This document shows, piece by piece, positions 52,318-60,421 of a stretch of 64,000 bases of DNA. Position numbers and translations under genes: made by a program. The stretch is taken from the NCBI RefSeq assembly GCF_017877355.1, contig NZ_JAGIPR010000001.1, positions 248,001 through 312,000 on the forward strand. Direction: 5' to 3'. Source of the stretch: Chryseobacterium jejuense. Its GTDB lineage: Bacteria > Bacteroidota > Bacteroidia > Flavobacteriales > Weeksellaceae. The notes under the pieces are model-generated. The model was not told where the DNA came from, did no database searches, and saw only the letters and a list, made by a program, of their open reading frames with translations. How positions within the stretch are numbered: position 1 is the first letter of the stretch; each line of letters starts with the position of its first letter.

Positions 52318-52860
52318 TTGGCAAGTATTAACAAAAAATTGTTTTCACACCTCAATGTAGAGGATGATGATCCTGTTTGGGAAAAATTTGCTGATGTTGA
52401 GTTTGCAAAGAAAAACATATTCTCGGACAATAAAGCCTATCTTGTTGAAGATGGGCTTGTCCGTAAATATTATATCAACAGTACTTCAGATATCAATACT
52501 GAAGTCTGTGCAGAATTCTACTTTCCCGGTGATATTTTTACCGTTGGAAATAAAGGTTCTGAAGGGATTTATGAATCCATCAACAGCGGACTTGCCTGGG
52601 AAATTACTTTGGATGAAGTAAAAGAAATGTTCGCAGTAAGCCCTGAATGCCGTTTTGTACAAAACTACTATCTGAGTAGAAAGCTGAAAGCTGCTATGAA
52701 GCGTGAAATGCTTTTACTAAAAAATACGCCTCAGGATCTTTACGAATATCTATTAGCCAATAAACCACACTACATTCAGAATATTCCTTTGAAATATCTG
52801 GCTTCCTATATCGGGATTACCCCTATTTCCTTAAGCAGGATTAGAAAGAGGATTACTTAG
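52318..52860 (+). CDS. Crp/Fnr-family transcriptional regulator, no ATG start
   Basis: About 180 residues: N-terminal cyclic-nucleotide-binding-like domain (KNIFSDNKAYLVEDGLVRKY, FYFPGDIFTVGNKG) and a C-terminal helix-turn-helix (LKYLASYIGITPISLSRIRKRI). No ATG occurs before residue about 104, so the start must be the TTG given or another rare codon (ATA, ATC, ATT) nearby. The frame is the same as hutU with only TAA and six codons between. The cNMP-contact residues are not clearly kept, as in many Bacteroidetes members. Co-transcription with hutU is very likely. Confidence 0.8.
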   Translation: MASINKKLFSHLNVEDDDPVWEKFADVEFAKKNIFSDNKAYLVEDGLVRKYYINSTSDINTEVCAEFYFPGDIFTVGNKGSEGIYESINSGLAWEITLDEVKEMFAVSPECRFVQNYYLSRKLKAAMKREMLLLKNTPQDLYEYLLANKPHYIQNIPLKYLASYIGITPISLSRIRKRIT

Positions 52861-52906
52861 AGGTTGGAAGCTTGAAGATGGGGGCGGGAAGTTATCAAGG
52901 TTATAA

Positions 52907-53815
52907 TAATCTATCTCATATTTTTAATAAGAGTTTTTATTCTGTTTTTTATAAACGCAAAGTTTCAATCTTAAATATGCATTATTTTAAGTGGGCAGTG
53001 ATGCGACTTCGTCGTTGATGAAGCTGTATGCTTATCCATACGCTTCGACGAATCAACATCGTTGATTCTATCCTTTGCTCCCTTAAAATAAAGCTGTAAA
53101 TTATATTTCTTTGCGTTTAAAAAAAATAAACAGGACTATTATTCATCAATTAAAAAATTGATCAGAAATTATAGGATGATAATTAACTTCCACCTCCGTT
53201 TTTTCATTAGGATCTAGTAATCTATCTCATATTTTTAATAAGAGTTTTTATTCTGTTTTTTATAAACGCAAAGTTTCAATCTTAAATACGCATTATTTTA
53301 AGTGGGCAGTGATGCGACTTCGTCATTGATGAAGCTGTATGCTTATCCATACGCTTCGACGAATCAACATTGTTGATTCTATCCTTTGCTCCCTTAAAAT
53401 AAAGCTGTATAATTATATTTCTTTGCGTTTAAAAAAAATAAACAGGACTATTATTCATCAATTAAAAAAGTGATCAGAAATTACAGGACGATAATTAACT
53501 TCCATTTCCATTTTTCCATTAGGATCTAGTAATCTATCTCATATTTTTAATAAGAGTTTTTATTCTGTTTTTTATAAACGCAAAGTTTCAATCTTAAATA
53601 CGCATTATTTTAAGTGGGCAGTGATGCGACTTCGTCGTTGATGAAGCTGTATGCTTATCCATACGCTTCGACGAATCAACATCGTTGATTCTATCCTTTG
53701 CTCCCTTAAAATAAAGCTGTAAATTATATTTCTTTGCGTTTAAAAAAAATAAACAGGACTATTATTCATCAATTAAAAAATTGATCAGAAATTATAGGAT
53801 GATAATTAACTTCCA
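52907..53815. repeat. Three tandem copies of a 312-bp non-coding unit
   Basis: Units start (TAATCTATCTC) at 52907, 53218 and 53530, a period of 311-312 bp, almost identical by eye. Each holds a branched-looking structure: GAAGC-t-GTATG-cttatc-CATAC-GCTTC (53020-53046 in unit 1) with outer TCGTC/GACGA, directly followed by the hairpin GAATCAAC-ATC-GTTGATTC (53050-53068), then CTTTGCTCCCTTAAAATAAAG and TTTCTTTGCGTTTAAAAAA. The second half is AT-rich with no conserved frame. This fills the 1045-bp gap between the Crp/Fnr gene and the hydrolase gene; nothing else is seen there. Confidence 0.92.
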
Positions 53816-53905
53816 TCCTCGTGCTTCCATCTCCCAGCGTTCATTAATTAACTTTTGTTTATTGTTTCACCCTCCATAAGTCTTTTACTTTGCTGAAAAA
53901 AAAGT

Positions 53906-54658
53906 ATGGAAATACAAAAATTAAACTGGGCAGGAATAAAACTGCTTTCTAACGGCAAAACCATTTTAATAGATGCAGTAGAAGATTTCTCTTATTACAA
54001 ACCCGTTCTGGGGGATGCTGTAGAGCAGGTGATAAACTTCTCAGATCATGTGCAGGCAGATTATATTCTGTTTACTCATTTGCATTTAGATCATTTTGAC
54101 AAAGGAGTTATCAAAAAATGCCTAAAAAATGATGGAAAATTGATAGTGTATTCAGAACTGGAACCATTGGTGAGAAAGCATATGGATGGTGTTGAAATGG
54201 TAGTCCTGGGTTTGGATGAAACTTTCAATGAGAATGGGATCGCTTTCAAACCTGTATTTGCGATGGATGGAGTGGGAGAAATTCAGTCTTCCTGGATTGT
54301 GGAAGATGCAACCACTAAAATTTTCCATGGTGGAGATACCATCTGGCATAACCAATTCTGGAAGTTGGGAAAAGAAAATAAAGATATCGATTATGCATTT
54401 TTACCCGTGAATGGAGTGGTTGTCAACTTTGAGATTATTGGGCTGGAATACAGTCCGGTCCCGGCTTCTCTTAATTTGAAGGAAGCCTTTGCTGCAGCTC
54501 ATCTTTTACATGCTAAAAAGCTGGTTCCTATACACTATGGATTGTTTACTCATGAGAAATCTTATATTCCACAATTGTTTGATGATAAGGATTTGAAAAG
54601 AGTTTCTGATGAGGTGGGTCAGGAGTATATGGTTTTGAAGGATGGAGAATGTTATTGA
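53906..54658 (+). CDS. MBL-fold metallo-hydrolase (UlaG-like)
   Basis: A 250-residue cytoplasmic hydrolase with the metal motif FTHLHLDHFD (His58, His60, Asp62, His63), a further ligand in FHGGDTIWH, and the late PIHYG His. The N-terminal IKLLSNGKTILIDAVED is typical of UlaG-like proteins (lactonase/phosphodiesterase). Substrate unknown. The nearest -7-like box, TTACTTTG at 53885-53892, is imperfect. Confidence 0.88.
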   Translation: MEIQKLNWAGIKLLSNGKTILIDAVEDFSYYKPVLGDAVEQVINFSDHVQADYILFTHLHLDHFDKGVIKKCLKNDGKLIVYSELEPLVRKHMDGVEMVVLGLDETFNENGIAFKPVFAMDGVGEIQSSWIVEDATTKIFHGGDTIWHNQFWKLGKENKDIDYAFLPVNGVVVNFEIIGLEYSPVPASLNLKEAFAAAHLLHAKKLVPIHYGLFTHEKSYIPQLFDDKDLKRVSDEVGQEYMVLKDGECY

Positions 54659-54673
54659 AGTATTAATTTTTTT

Positions 54674-54755
54674 GTTGGAAATCGTAAAGGGCGCAAAGTT
54701 TATTTTAAAAAGGCTGTTGTAAGGCGCAAGGATTTTATCTTCGATAAAATTAAAC
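54674..54755. repeat. 82-bp repeat, left copy (inverted at 56096-56177)
   Basis: Begins GTTGGAAATCGTAAAGGGCG and ends in a hairpin ATTTTATC-TTC-GATAAAAT near 54733-54750. The inverted copy lies beyond the TPR gene. The rest of 54659-54980 holds the dispersed string GCAGATTATGCAAATTAAGC (54780-54799) and no gene. Confidence 0.8.
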
Positions 54756-54980
54756 ACCGCATATTTTTAAATTCTCTTGCAGATTATGCAAATTAAGCAG
54801 ATTTTTGTAAAAACTGTAAACTCTGTGAGGAATATTTTGCATTCTCTTTGTTATTCCGTAGGAATTTCAATAGATTTTACATCTCTCCTGGAAAAGTATA
54901 TAAGTTGGTTTGTATTCTTTATTGCCTAATTATAACGAAGTTTTGTATTTTTAACACGATACTTATAGATAATAACCATC

Positions 54981-55916
54981 ATGAATAAATACTTTTTCAG
55001 TTGCGTTTTCGCAGTTCTATTTTTTATCCCTGTTTTTGCATGCCTTAATGGTGAAGAAATGATTTTGGCCAACAGAGAAATTCTGTATTCAGATTATGAA
55101 AGAGAAGTGCCTTATGGACATGAATTTGGAAGCAAAGAACGACTGGAAGCTTTCTTAGTTACTTTAGAAAAAGGATATAACAAAACCAAGGATCTTGATT
55201 ATCTTTCTGACCAAGGGTTTGTCTTAATTATTTTGGGAAGATACAAGGAAGCCATTGAACTATATAAAAAAATTGAATCTATACAGCCGGAAAGATATTC
55301 TACAGCATCCAATATAGGAACTGCATATGAACTTACAGGCAATAATACGGAAGCCTTAAAATGGATTGAGAAAGCAGTGAAAATTAATCCTAAATCGCAC
55401 TCATCTTCAGAATGGATTCATATAAATATTTTAAAAGCTAAAATTAAAGGAGATCAGTATATTTCATCGAAAAATTTGATTGGAAATGATTTTGGGAATG
55501 ATAAATACCCTAGATCTAATCTAAGTATAGATGATCTTCAGTTGCTTAAGATGCAGTTGTATTATCAGCTAAACGAAAGAATATCCTTTGTAGAACCAAA
55601 GGATAAAATAGTAGCACAGCTTTTATTTGATCTGGGAAATATTGCTCTTTTGATGAACCAAAAAGCAGATGCTAAAGAAGATTATCAATTGGCTACAAAG
55701 TATGGATTTAATAATTCTGTTTTTGAGGAAAGAATAAAACTTGTAGCTAAGGAAAAGAATGAAACCACAAGAAATATTGTGAATGGGGTAAAATATTATA
55801 CGAAAGAACCACAGGTATTTCATTTGATGGAAGCTGTTATGTCTGTCGCAGCGTTGTTATTGGCAGGGTTTATCATTTTTATTTTCAGGAAGAAAGTTGC
55901 TTTATTGCTAAAATAA
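54981..55916 (+). CDS. Exported TPR protein with C-terminal membrane anchor
   Basis: 311 residues: signal peptide (FAVLFFIPVFA), two or more TPR motifs (LSDQGFVLIILGRYKEAIELYKKI, ASNIGTAYELTGNNTEALKWIEKA), a polar middle section with a further TPR-like helix pair (FDLGNIALLMNQKADAKEDYQLA), and one transmembrane helix close to the end (VMSVAALLLAGFIIFIFRKK). It should present TPRs to the periplasm from the inner membrane. Flanked by an 82-bp inverted repeat pair; otherwise alone. Confidence 0.78.
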   Translation: MNKYFFSCVFAVLFFIPVFACLNGEEMILANREILYSDYEREVPYGHEFGSKERLEAFLVTLEKGYNKTKDLDYLSDQGFVLIILGRYKEAIELYKKIESIQPERYSTASNIGTAYELTGNNTEALKWIEKAVKINPKSHSSSEWIHINILKAKIKGDQYISSKNLIGNDFGNDKYPRSNLSIDDLQLLKMQLYYQLNERISFVEPKDKIVAQLLFDLGNIALLMNQKADAKEDYQLATKYGFNNSVFEERIKLVAKEKNETTRNIVNGVKYYTKEPQVFHLMEAVMSVAALLLAGFIIFIFRKKVALLLK

Positions 55917-56040
55917 AGCTTTTAATTTGCTTGTCTTTTTTGTTGGAAAAACGCCAAGGCGTAAGGCTTTTTTAGCTTTATGTATATTTAAGGCTCAAGA
56001 AAATCTAAGATTTTTAACAAGTATTACACTGAGATTTTAA

Positions 56041-56080
56041 GCCACTAATACACAAATACAATCATTCGTGCATTAGTGGC
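56041..56080. repeat. Hairpin-forming dispersed repeat
   Basis: GCCACTAATACAC (56041-56053) is inverted as GTGCATTAGTGGC (56068-56080), one mismatch, with a 14-base loop. The motif ATTCGTGxATTxGTGGC is a common flavobacterial intergenic string. It lies between the TPR gene and the right copy of the 82-bp repeat. Confidence 0.55.
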
Positions 56081-56095
56081 TAATCCAAAAGCAGT

Positions 56096-56177
56096 GTTTA
56101 ATTTTATCAGAGATAAAATCCTTGCGCCTTACAACAGCCTTTTTAAAATAAATTTTGCGCCCTTTACGATTTCCAAC
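56096..56177. repeat. 82-bp repeat, right copy (inverted relative to 54674-54755)
   Basis: Read on the minus strand it is GTTGGAAATCGTAAAGGGCG onward, equal in length to the left copy with only a few mismatches (for example in the loop of the terminal hairpin). The whole 302-bp gap 55917-56218 is made of repeat-type sequence. Confidence 0.8.
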
Positions 56178-56218
56178 CTTTTTCATCAATAAAGCATCTT
56201 TATAGTAAAAGGTCTACT

Positions 56219-56797
56219 ATGAAAATTACTATTCCAAAACCCTGTCATGAAAACTGGGACAACATGTCTCCTGATGAAAAAGGAAAATTCTGCTCCGTTT
56301 GCTCAAAAACAGTTCATGATTTTACCAGCTTCTCAGATGAAGAACTTATCAGTAGTTTTAATTTTAATAATGATATTTGTGGAAGATTCCGGGAAGATCA
56401 GTTGGGTATGAATCTAAACTTTTCATTAGCGAGTAAACTGGCGTTGGGATTGTTGGCTGTCAGCAGTTTTACCACTACTGTGAATGCACAGGAAACAAAA
56501 ATTGAAAAGGTAAAAACTTCAGAGAAAGTACCCGGAGTTAAGATGAGTGTCATATCTACTGATTCTTTCAATAGAAATCAATCATTAAGAATTGGTGCTC
56601 CCGTTTTAACCCCAGAAAACAGACCGCTGGTTTTACTGGATGGTAAAAAGATTTCGTTGGAAGAATTACGTGCGGTAAAACCTGAGGCTATTGAAACTGT
56701 CAGTACTTTTTCAGAAAAAGAAGCTGTAGAAAAGTATGGTGAAGAAGCTAGAAACGGTGCCATTGTGGTTACTACTAAGAAAAAAAAGAAGCATTGA
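56219..56797 (+). CDS. Membrane protein with N-terminal Cys-rich module and TonB-plug-like C-terminus
   Basis: 192 residues in three parts. The first 55 carry IPKPCHENWDNMSP and GKFCSVCSKTVHDF, a Cys/His set (Cys9, His10, Cys25, Cys28, His33) suggesting a metal-binding module. One hydrophobic helix follows (about residues 70-90). The last 60 residues copy the signature of a SusC/TonB plug end: PLVLLDGKKISLEELRAV, then EKYGEEARNGAIVVTTKK. The topology puts the Cys module in the cytoplasm and the plug-like part in the periplasm. No function known. Its stop overlaps the next start. Confidence 0.75.
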   Translation: MKITIPKPCHENWDNMSPDEKGKFCSVCSKTVHDFTSFSDEELISSFNFNNDICGRFREDQLGMNLNFSLASKLALGLLAVSSFTTTVNAQETKIEKVKTSEKVPGVKMSVISTDSFNRNQSLRIGAPVLTPENRPLVLLDGKKISLEELRAVKPEAIETVSTFSEKEAVEKYGEEARNGAIVVTTKKKKKH

Positions 56798-57246
56798 AAA
56801 AATATAAAGCAAAATACCATCAACAACAATTTGTTGTGTTTGATGAAAAACATGCTGAGATGGGCAGAATCGTAGAGGTAAGAAAGTTATTTTTCTTAAG
56901 GCACTACATCATTCTGAATTCCAGAAGTTATGATATTAAAAATGTAGGTTTTTTAAAAAATGATGTTGAGCTTTTTAACGGTAAAAATGTAGTCTATTTT
57001 ACAGACCTTGCTAAAGAAAGGATTATTAAATCCGGCCAAAACGTAAAAATATATTATTTTAAATTGAAGAGTATACATCAATTATTTGAAAAAGGAAAAG
57101 TGCTGATAGAACTTAGGAAAGAAAAAATAAAATCAAAAGAACCTGTTTTCCATATTGAAGCTGATGATACTGCAGACGATTTATTAATCCTGTTGTTTTT
57201 ACATTATTCTACCAAAGAATTTAACGGTATAGGAGATGATGGTTGA
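56794..57246 (+). CDS. Unknown protein with TTG start coupled to the preceding gene
   Basis: 150 residues, unrecognised. It starts with TTG overlapping the previous TGA (TTGA); the next in-frame ATG is 22 codons on and would lose a well-formed start (KKYKAKYHQQQFVVFD). The body is basic with short strands such as LFFLRHYIILNSRSYDIKNV and VLIELRKEKIKSK, and an acidic end (ADDTADDLL). Overlap implies translational coupling with the Cys-rich membrane protein. A strong terminator follows. Confidence 0.62.
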   Translation: MKKYKAKYHQQQFVVFDEKHAEMGRIVEVRKLFFLRHYIILNSRSYDIKNVGFLKNDVELFNGKNVVYFTDLAKERIIKSGQNVKIYYFKLKSIHQLFEKGKVLIELRKEKIKSKEPVFHIEADDTADDLLILLFLHYSTKEFNGIGDDG

Positions 57247-57253
57247 TATAAAA

Positions 57254-57288
57254 AAATAAACCTCTGGAAAGTTACCAGAGGTTTATTT
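57254..57288. terminator. Bidirectional terminator
   Basis: A 14-bp perfect stem (57254-57267 with 57275-57288, core CCTCTGG/CCAGAGG) around AAAGTTA, A-tract before and T-tract after; serves the coupled pair and the convergent tpx. Confidence 0.9.
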
Positions 57289-57306
57289 ATAATTATAAAA
57301 ATTAGT

Positions 57307-57879
57307 TTAGTTTTTCACAGCCTGAATAGCCGCTGCATAATTAGGCTCCTGAGAAATATCCGGAACCTGTTCCTCATAAATAATAGTTCCCGAAGGATCA
57401 ATCACCACAACAGCTCTGCTGAGAAGTCCTTTCATGGAAGATTCTACCATTTCTACCCCGTAGTTCCATCCGAAATCTGAACGGAAGTCGGAAAGCATCA
57501 CAACATTGTTAATTCCTTCAGCCCCGCAAAATCTCTTTTGAGCGAAAGGTAAGTCCTTAGAAATGCAGAGAACTACCGTATTAGGAAGATTTCCTGCCTC
57601 TTCATTGAAATGATGAACAGATGCTGAGCAAACGCCTGTATCTACACTTGGAAAGATATTCAGGATCACATATCTCCCTTTGTAAGCATCCAGGCTCTGG
57701 TCATTCATATTAACGTCTGTAAGGGTAAATTTAGGGGCCGGTTTGTTGACATCCGGTAATTTGGAATAAGTACGTACAGGCGTTCCTTTTAACAAAACAG
57801 TATTGATAGGTTTAGATTTTTGAGCAAAACCCATTGCTGAGAAAAAGAATAACGTACTGAAAACTATTTTTGAAAACAT
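57307..57879 (-). CDS. tpx: Exported thiol peroxidase (Tpx, atypical 2-Cys peroxiredoxin)
   Basis: 190 residues: signal peptide ending AMGFAQ, then a Tpx domain. The peroxidatic Cys84 lies in FPSVDTGVCSASVHHFNEEA and the resolving Cys118 in QKRFCGAEGI, the spacing of Tpx. Other marks are NTVLLKGTPV and PAPKFTLTD. It reduces lipid and alkyl hydroperoxides with thioredoxin-like donors. Most Tpx are cytoplasmic at about 165 residues; this one is exported. On the minus strand TAATTTTG (57904-57897) is an exact -7 box 17 bp upstream. Confidence 0.9.
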   Translation of the reverse strand: MFSKIVFSTLFFFSAMGFAQKSKPINTVLLKGTPVRTYSKLPDVNKPAPKFTLTDVNMNDQSLDAYKGRYVILNIFPSVDTGVCSASVHHFNEEAGNLPNTVVLCISKDLPFAQKRFCGAEGINNVVMLSDFRSDFGWNYGVEMVESSMKGLLSRAVVVIDPSGTIIYEEQVPDISQEPNYAAAIQAVKN

Positions 57880-58049
57880 TGAAAATTTATTTTTATCAAA
57901 ATTATCGTTTTTTTCAGTTGGTTGGGTTAATTTTCATTCAAATAGCTTTTAAATAGAGCAAATCTATTGAATCATTATTCTGAAAATCAATTTTTACGTT
58001 TACCTTTATTCTTCAAAACTTCAGATTCAAATTATTAAATACTAAAAAT

Positions 58050-59678
58050 ATGAGTTCAGCAAACAATGCATCATTTCAAGATATTTTTAAAAGTGAAAAC
58101 GAAATCCCCGAAGAATATAAAGTACCGGAAATTCATCAGAAAGTTTATCTTCTGAATGGCGAATTGGTAGAATGGAAAGGAGAAACGCAGAATATTTATT
58201 CTCCGGTTTGCATTCCTACAGAAAACGGATTAGAGAGAAAGTTGTTGGGGAGCATTCCCAATATTGGTCCGGAGGAAGCTATGGAGGTTCTTGAAGCTTG
58301 TGTGAAAGCTTATGATAATGGTCTGGGAGAATGGCCTACAATGTCTGTAGAAGGAAGAATCAAATGCATGCAGAAATTTGTCTATTTGATGATCCAGCAG
58401 CGTGACCTGATTATAAAGCTGCTGATGTGGGAAATCGGGAAAACACTGGCAGATTCTACCAAAGAATTTGACCGTACTGTAGATTATATCAATCAGACTA
58501 TTGATGCTTTAAAAGACCTGGATAGAGAATCTTCCCGGTTCCAGCAGGCGGAAGGTACCATTGCACAGATCAGAAGAGCACCGCTGGGTGTGGTTTTAAG
58601 TATGGGGCCTTTCAATTATCCTTTGAATGAGATCTTTACAACGCTGATTCCTGCACTAATTATGGGGAATACTATTTTGTTTAAACTTCCTAAACATGGC
58701 GTTTTGGCTCATTATCCTTTATTAAATGCCTTTAAGGAAGCTTTTCCAAAAGGAACGGTGAATACTTTATATGGGAAAGGTTCTGACATTATCACTCCTA
58801 TTATGGAAAGTGGTAAAGTCAATGTTTTGGCTTTTATTGGTTCCAGTAAAGTAGCGAATGGATTGAAAAAATTACATCCAAAAGTGAACCGTCTGAGAGC
58901 AATTCTGAGCCTGGATGCTAAAAATGCAGCTATTGTTACTAAAAATGCCAATCTTGATGTAGCAGTAAGTGAATGTATTTTAGGGGCACTTTCATTCAAT
59001 GGGCAGCGTTGTACAGCACTAAAACTGATTTTTGCACAAAAAGAAATTGCTGCAGAATTTACGGCAAAGTTAAGTGAAGCCGTTTCTGCTCTGAAAGCCG
59101 GTTTACCGTGGGAAAAAGAGGTGAAAGTAACTCCGCTTCCGGAAGTGAATAAGCCGCCTTATCTGAAAGAATGTATTGAAGATGCCATACAGAAAGGTGC
59201 TGCAGTGTTAAATAAAGACGGTGGTTATACAGAAGAGTCCTTTGTTTTTCCAGCAGTTGTTTATCCTGTAAACAGCGATATGAAATTGTATCATGAAGAA
59301 CAGTTTGGACCTGTAATTCCAGTAGTCCCGTTTGAAGATATTGAAGAGCCTATCAATTATCAGGTGAACGCTTCTCATGGAATGCAGGTAAGTATTTTCA
59401 GTGAAGATCCACAGGAAGTAGCAAAACTAATTGATCCTTTTGTAAACCTGGTAAGTCGTGTCAATATCAACTGTCAGGCACAGCGTGGTCCAGACGTATT
59501 TCCGTTTACCGGAAGAAAAGATAGTGCAGAAGGTACGCTTTCCGTTTTTGATGCGCTGCGTTCATTCTCCATCAGATCTCTGGTAGCTGCGAAACTTACA
59601 GATTCCAATAAAGAATTATTGAATACTATTGTTAGAGAGCATGATTCCAACTTTTTAAGCACAGACTATATTTTCTAA
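58050..59678 (+). CDS. Aldehyde dehydrogenase of the NADP-dependent glyceraldehyde-3-phosphate dehydrogenase type
   Basis: 542 residues. ALDH features: VLSMGPFNYPLNEIFTTLIPALIMGNTILFKLP, FIGSSKVA, the nucleophile Cys321 in FNGQRCTALKLIF, and the tail INCQAQRGPDVFPFTGRKDSAEGT typical of GapN-like enzymes. GapN oxidises glyceraldehyde 3-phosphate directly to 3-phosphoglycerate with NADP. The usual LELGGK(D/N) general-base Glu is replaced: the equivalent string is ILSLDAKNAAIV with Ser in its place. The classical GapN assignment is therefore probable but not certain. Confidence 0.85.
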   Translation: MSSANNASFQDIFKSENEIPEEYKVPEIHQKVYLLNGELVEWKGETQNIYSPVCIPTENGLERKLLGSIPNIGPEEAMEVLEACVKAYDNGLGEWPTMSVEGRIKCMQKFVYLMIQQRDLIIKLLMWEIGKTLADSTKEFDRTVDYINQTIDALKDLDRESSRFQQAEGTIAQIRRAPLGVVLSMGPFNYPLNEIFTTLIPALIMGNTILFKLPKHGVLAHYPLLNAFKEAFPKGTVNTLYGKGSDIITPIMESGKVNVLAFIGSSKVANGLKKLHPKVNRLRAILSLDAKNAAIVTKNANLDVAVSECILGALSFNGQRCTALKLIFAQKEIAAEFTAKLSEAVSALKAGLPWEKEVKVTPLPEVNKPPYLKECIEDAIQKGAAVLNKDGGYTEESFVFPAVVYPVNSDMKLYHEEQFGPVIPVVPFEDIEEPINYQVNASHGMQVSIFSEDPQEVAKLIDPFVNLVSRVNINCQAQRGPDVFPFTGRKDSAEGTLSVFDALRSFSIRSLVAAKLTDSNKELLNTIVREHDSNFLSTDYIF

Positions 59679-59799
59679 TTCGAATCTCTTGCTGTATTTA
59701 AGATCATTACAAAGATTTTTAAATAAACTGAACTAGAAACTGTTTGTCTTCTATAAAATTTTCTATCTTTAAAAAATTGAGCTGTTAAAAGAATATCAG

Positions 59800-60159
59800 A
59801 TGAACGAGATTAAAAATCAGATGTATTTTATAGAAGAATTTTTGGAACTTGTGAAGAATAAACAAGACAGAAAGGAATCTTATGATCCGGAATACAATTA
59901 CGCAGTCTATTCTTCAAAAGATGAATTTGAACCTGAAATGAAAGTTTTCATCGGAGACCACTTAGATATAGGAGATAACGATAACGAAATCTTACCCGAT
60001 TTTGTATACCATAATAAGCTTAACTATATGTGTTCTGATGAAAATATTCAAGATGTGGTGGATCTTGCTTTCCGGCAGTATGCTGATGTTTCTTTTTCTC
60101 AGCTTATCACTGCCCTGAATCACTATCTTGAAAAAGATGACTTTTTAGATTTCAAATAA
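59800..60159 (+). CDS. Unknown acidic protein, possibly immunity/SMI1-like
   Basis: 119 residues, acidic, no signal peptide. Conserved-looking parts are VFIGDHLDIGDNDNEILPDFV and the C-terminal FSQLITALNHYLEKDDFLDF. The pattern of a small, acidic, orphan protein with this ending recalls immunity-type proteins of polymorphic toxin systems, but no toxin is adjacent and the family is not certain. Its own terminator follows. Confidence 0.6.
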   Translation: MNEIKNQMYFIEEFLELVKNKQDRKESYDPEYNYAVYSSKDEFEPEMKVFIGDHLDIGDNDNEILPDFVYHNKLNYMCSDENIQDVVDLAFRQYADVSFSQLITALNHYLEKDDFLDFK

Positions 60160-60178
60160 AATACAACTAAATAGTAAT

Positions 60179-60219
60179 ATAACACCCTGATATGGAAAAA
60201 ATATCAGGGTGTTATTTTT
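60179..60219 (+). terminator. Strong terminator
   Basis: A perfect 15-bp stem (60179-60193 with 60201-60215, AACACCCTGATAT core) around GGAAAAA, then TTTTTA. Confidence 0.93.
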
Positions 60220-60319
60220 ATGTAACATTTTTGTTTTTTCTCTACGAACTGTACAGGTAATTATTACAATTAGAAACTCTTACCATTATTTCGAATTATT
60301 TTTAAAGAGTAAAATTAAC

Positions 60320-60350
60320 GGTTTCGGCGGGCTGAAAGCCCGCCGAAACC
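60320..60350. repeat. GC-rich perfect hairpin
   Basis: GGTTTCGGCGGGCT (60320-60333) and AGCCCGCCGAAACC (60337-60350) with loop GAA. The 14-bp stem stands out in AT-rich spacer between convergent genes. There is no plus-strand T-run; on the minus strand GTTAATTTT follows, so it could terminate the S41 gene's transcript, or be a REP-type unit. Confidence 0.6.
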
Positions 60351-60421
60351 TATCTATAAGTATAAAGTGATTTAAAATAAAGAATATGGTTTTCAACCTA
60401 TAAATTTCTTCCTTCTCAAAA

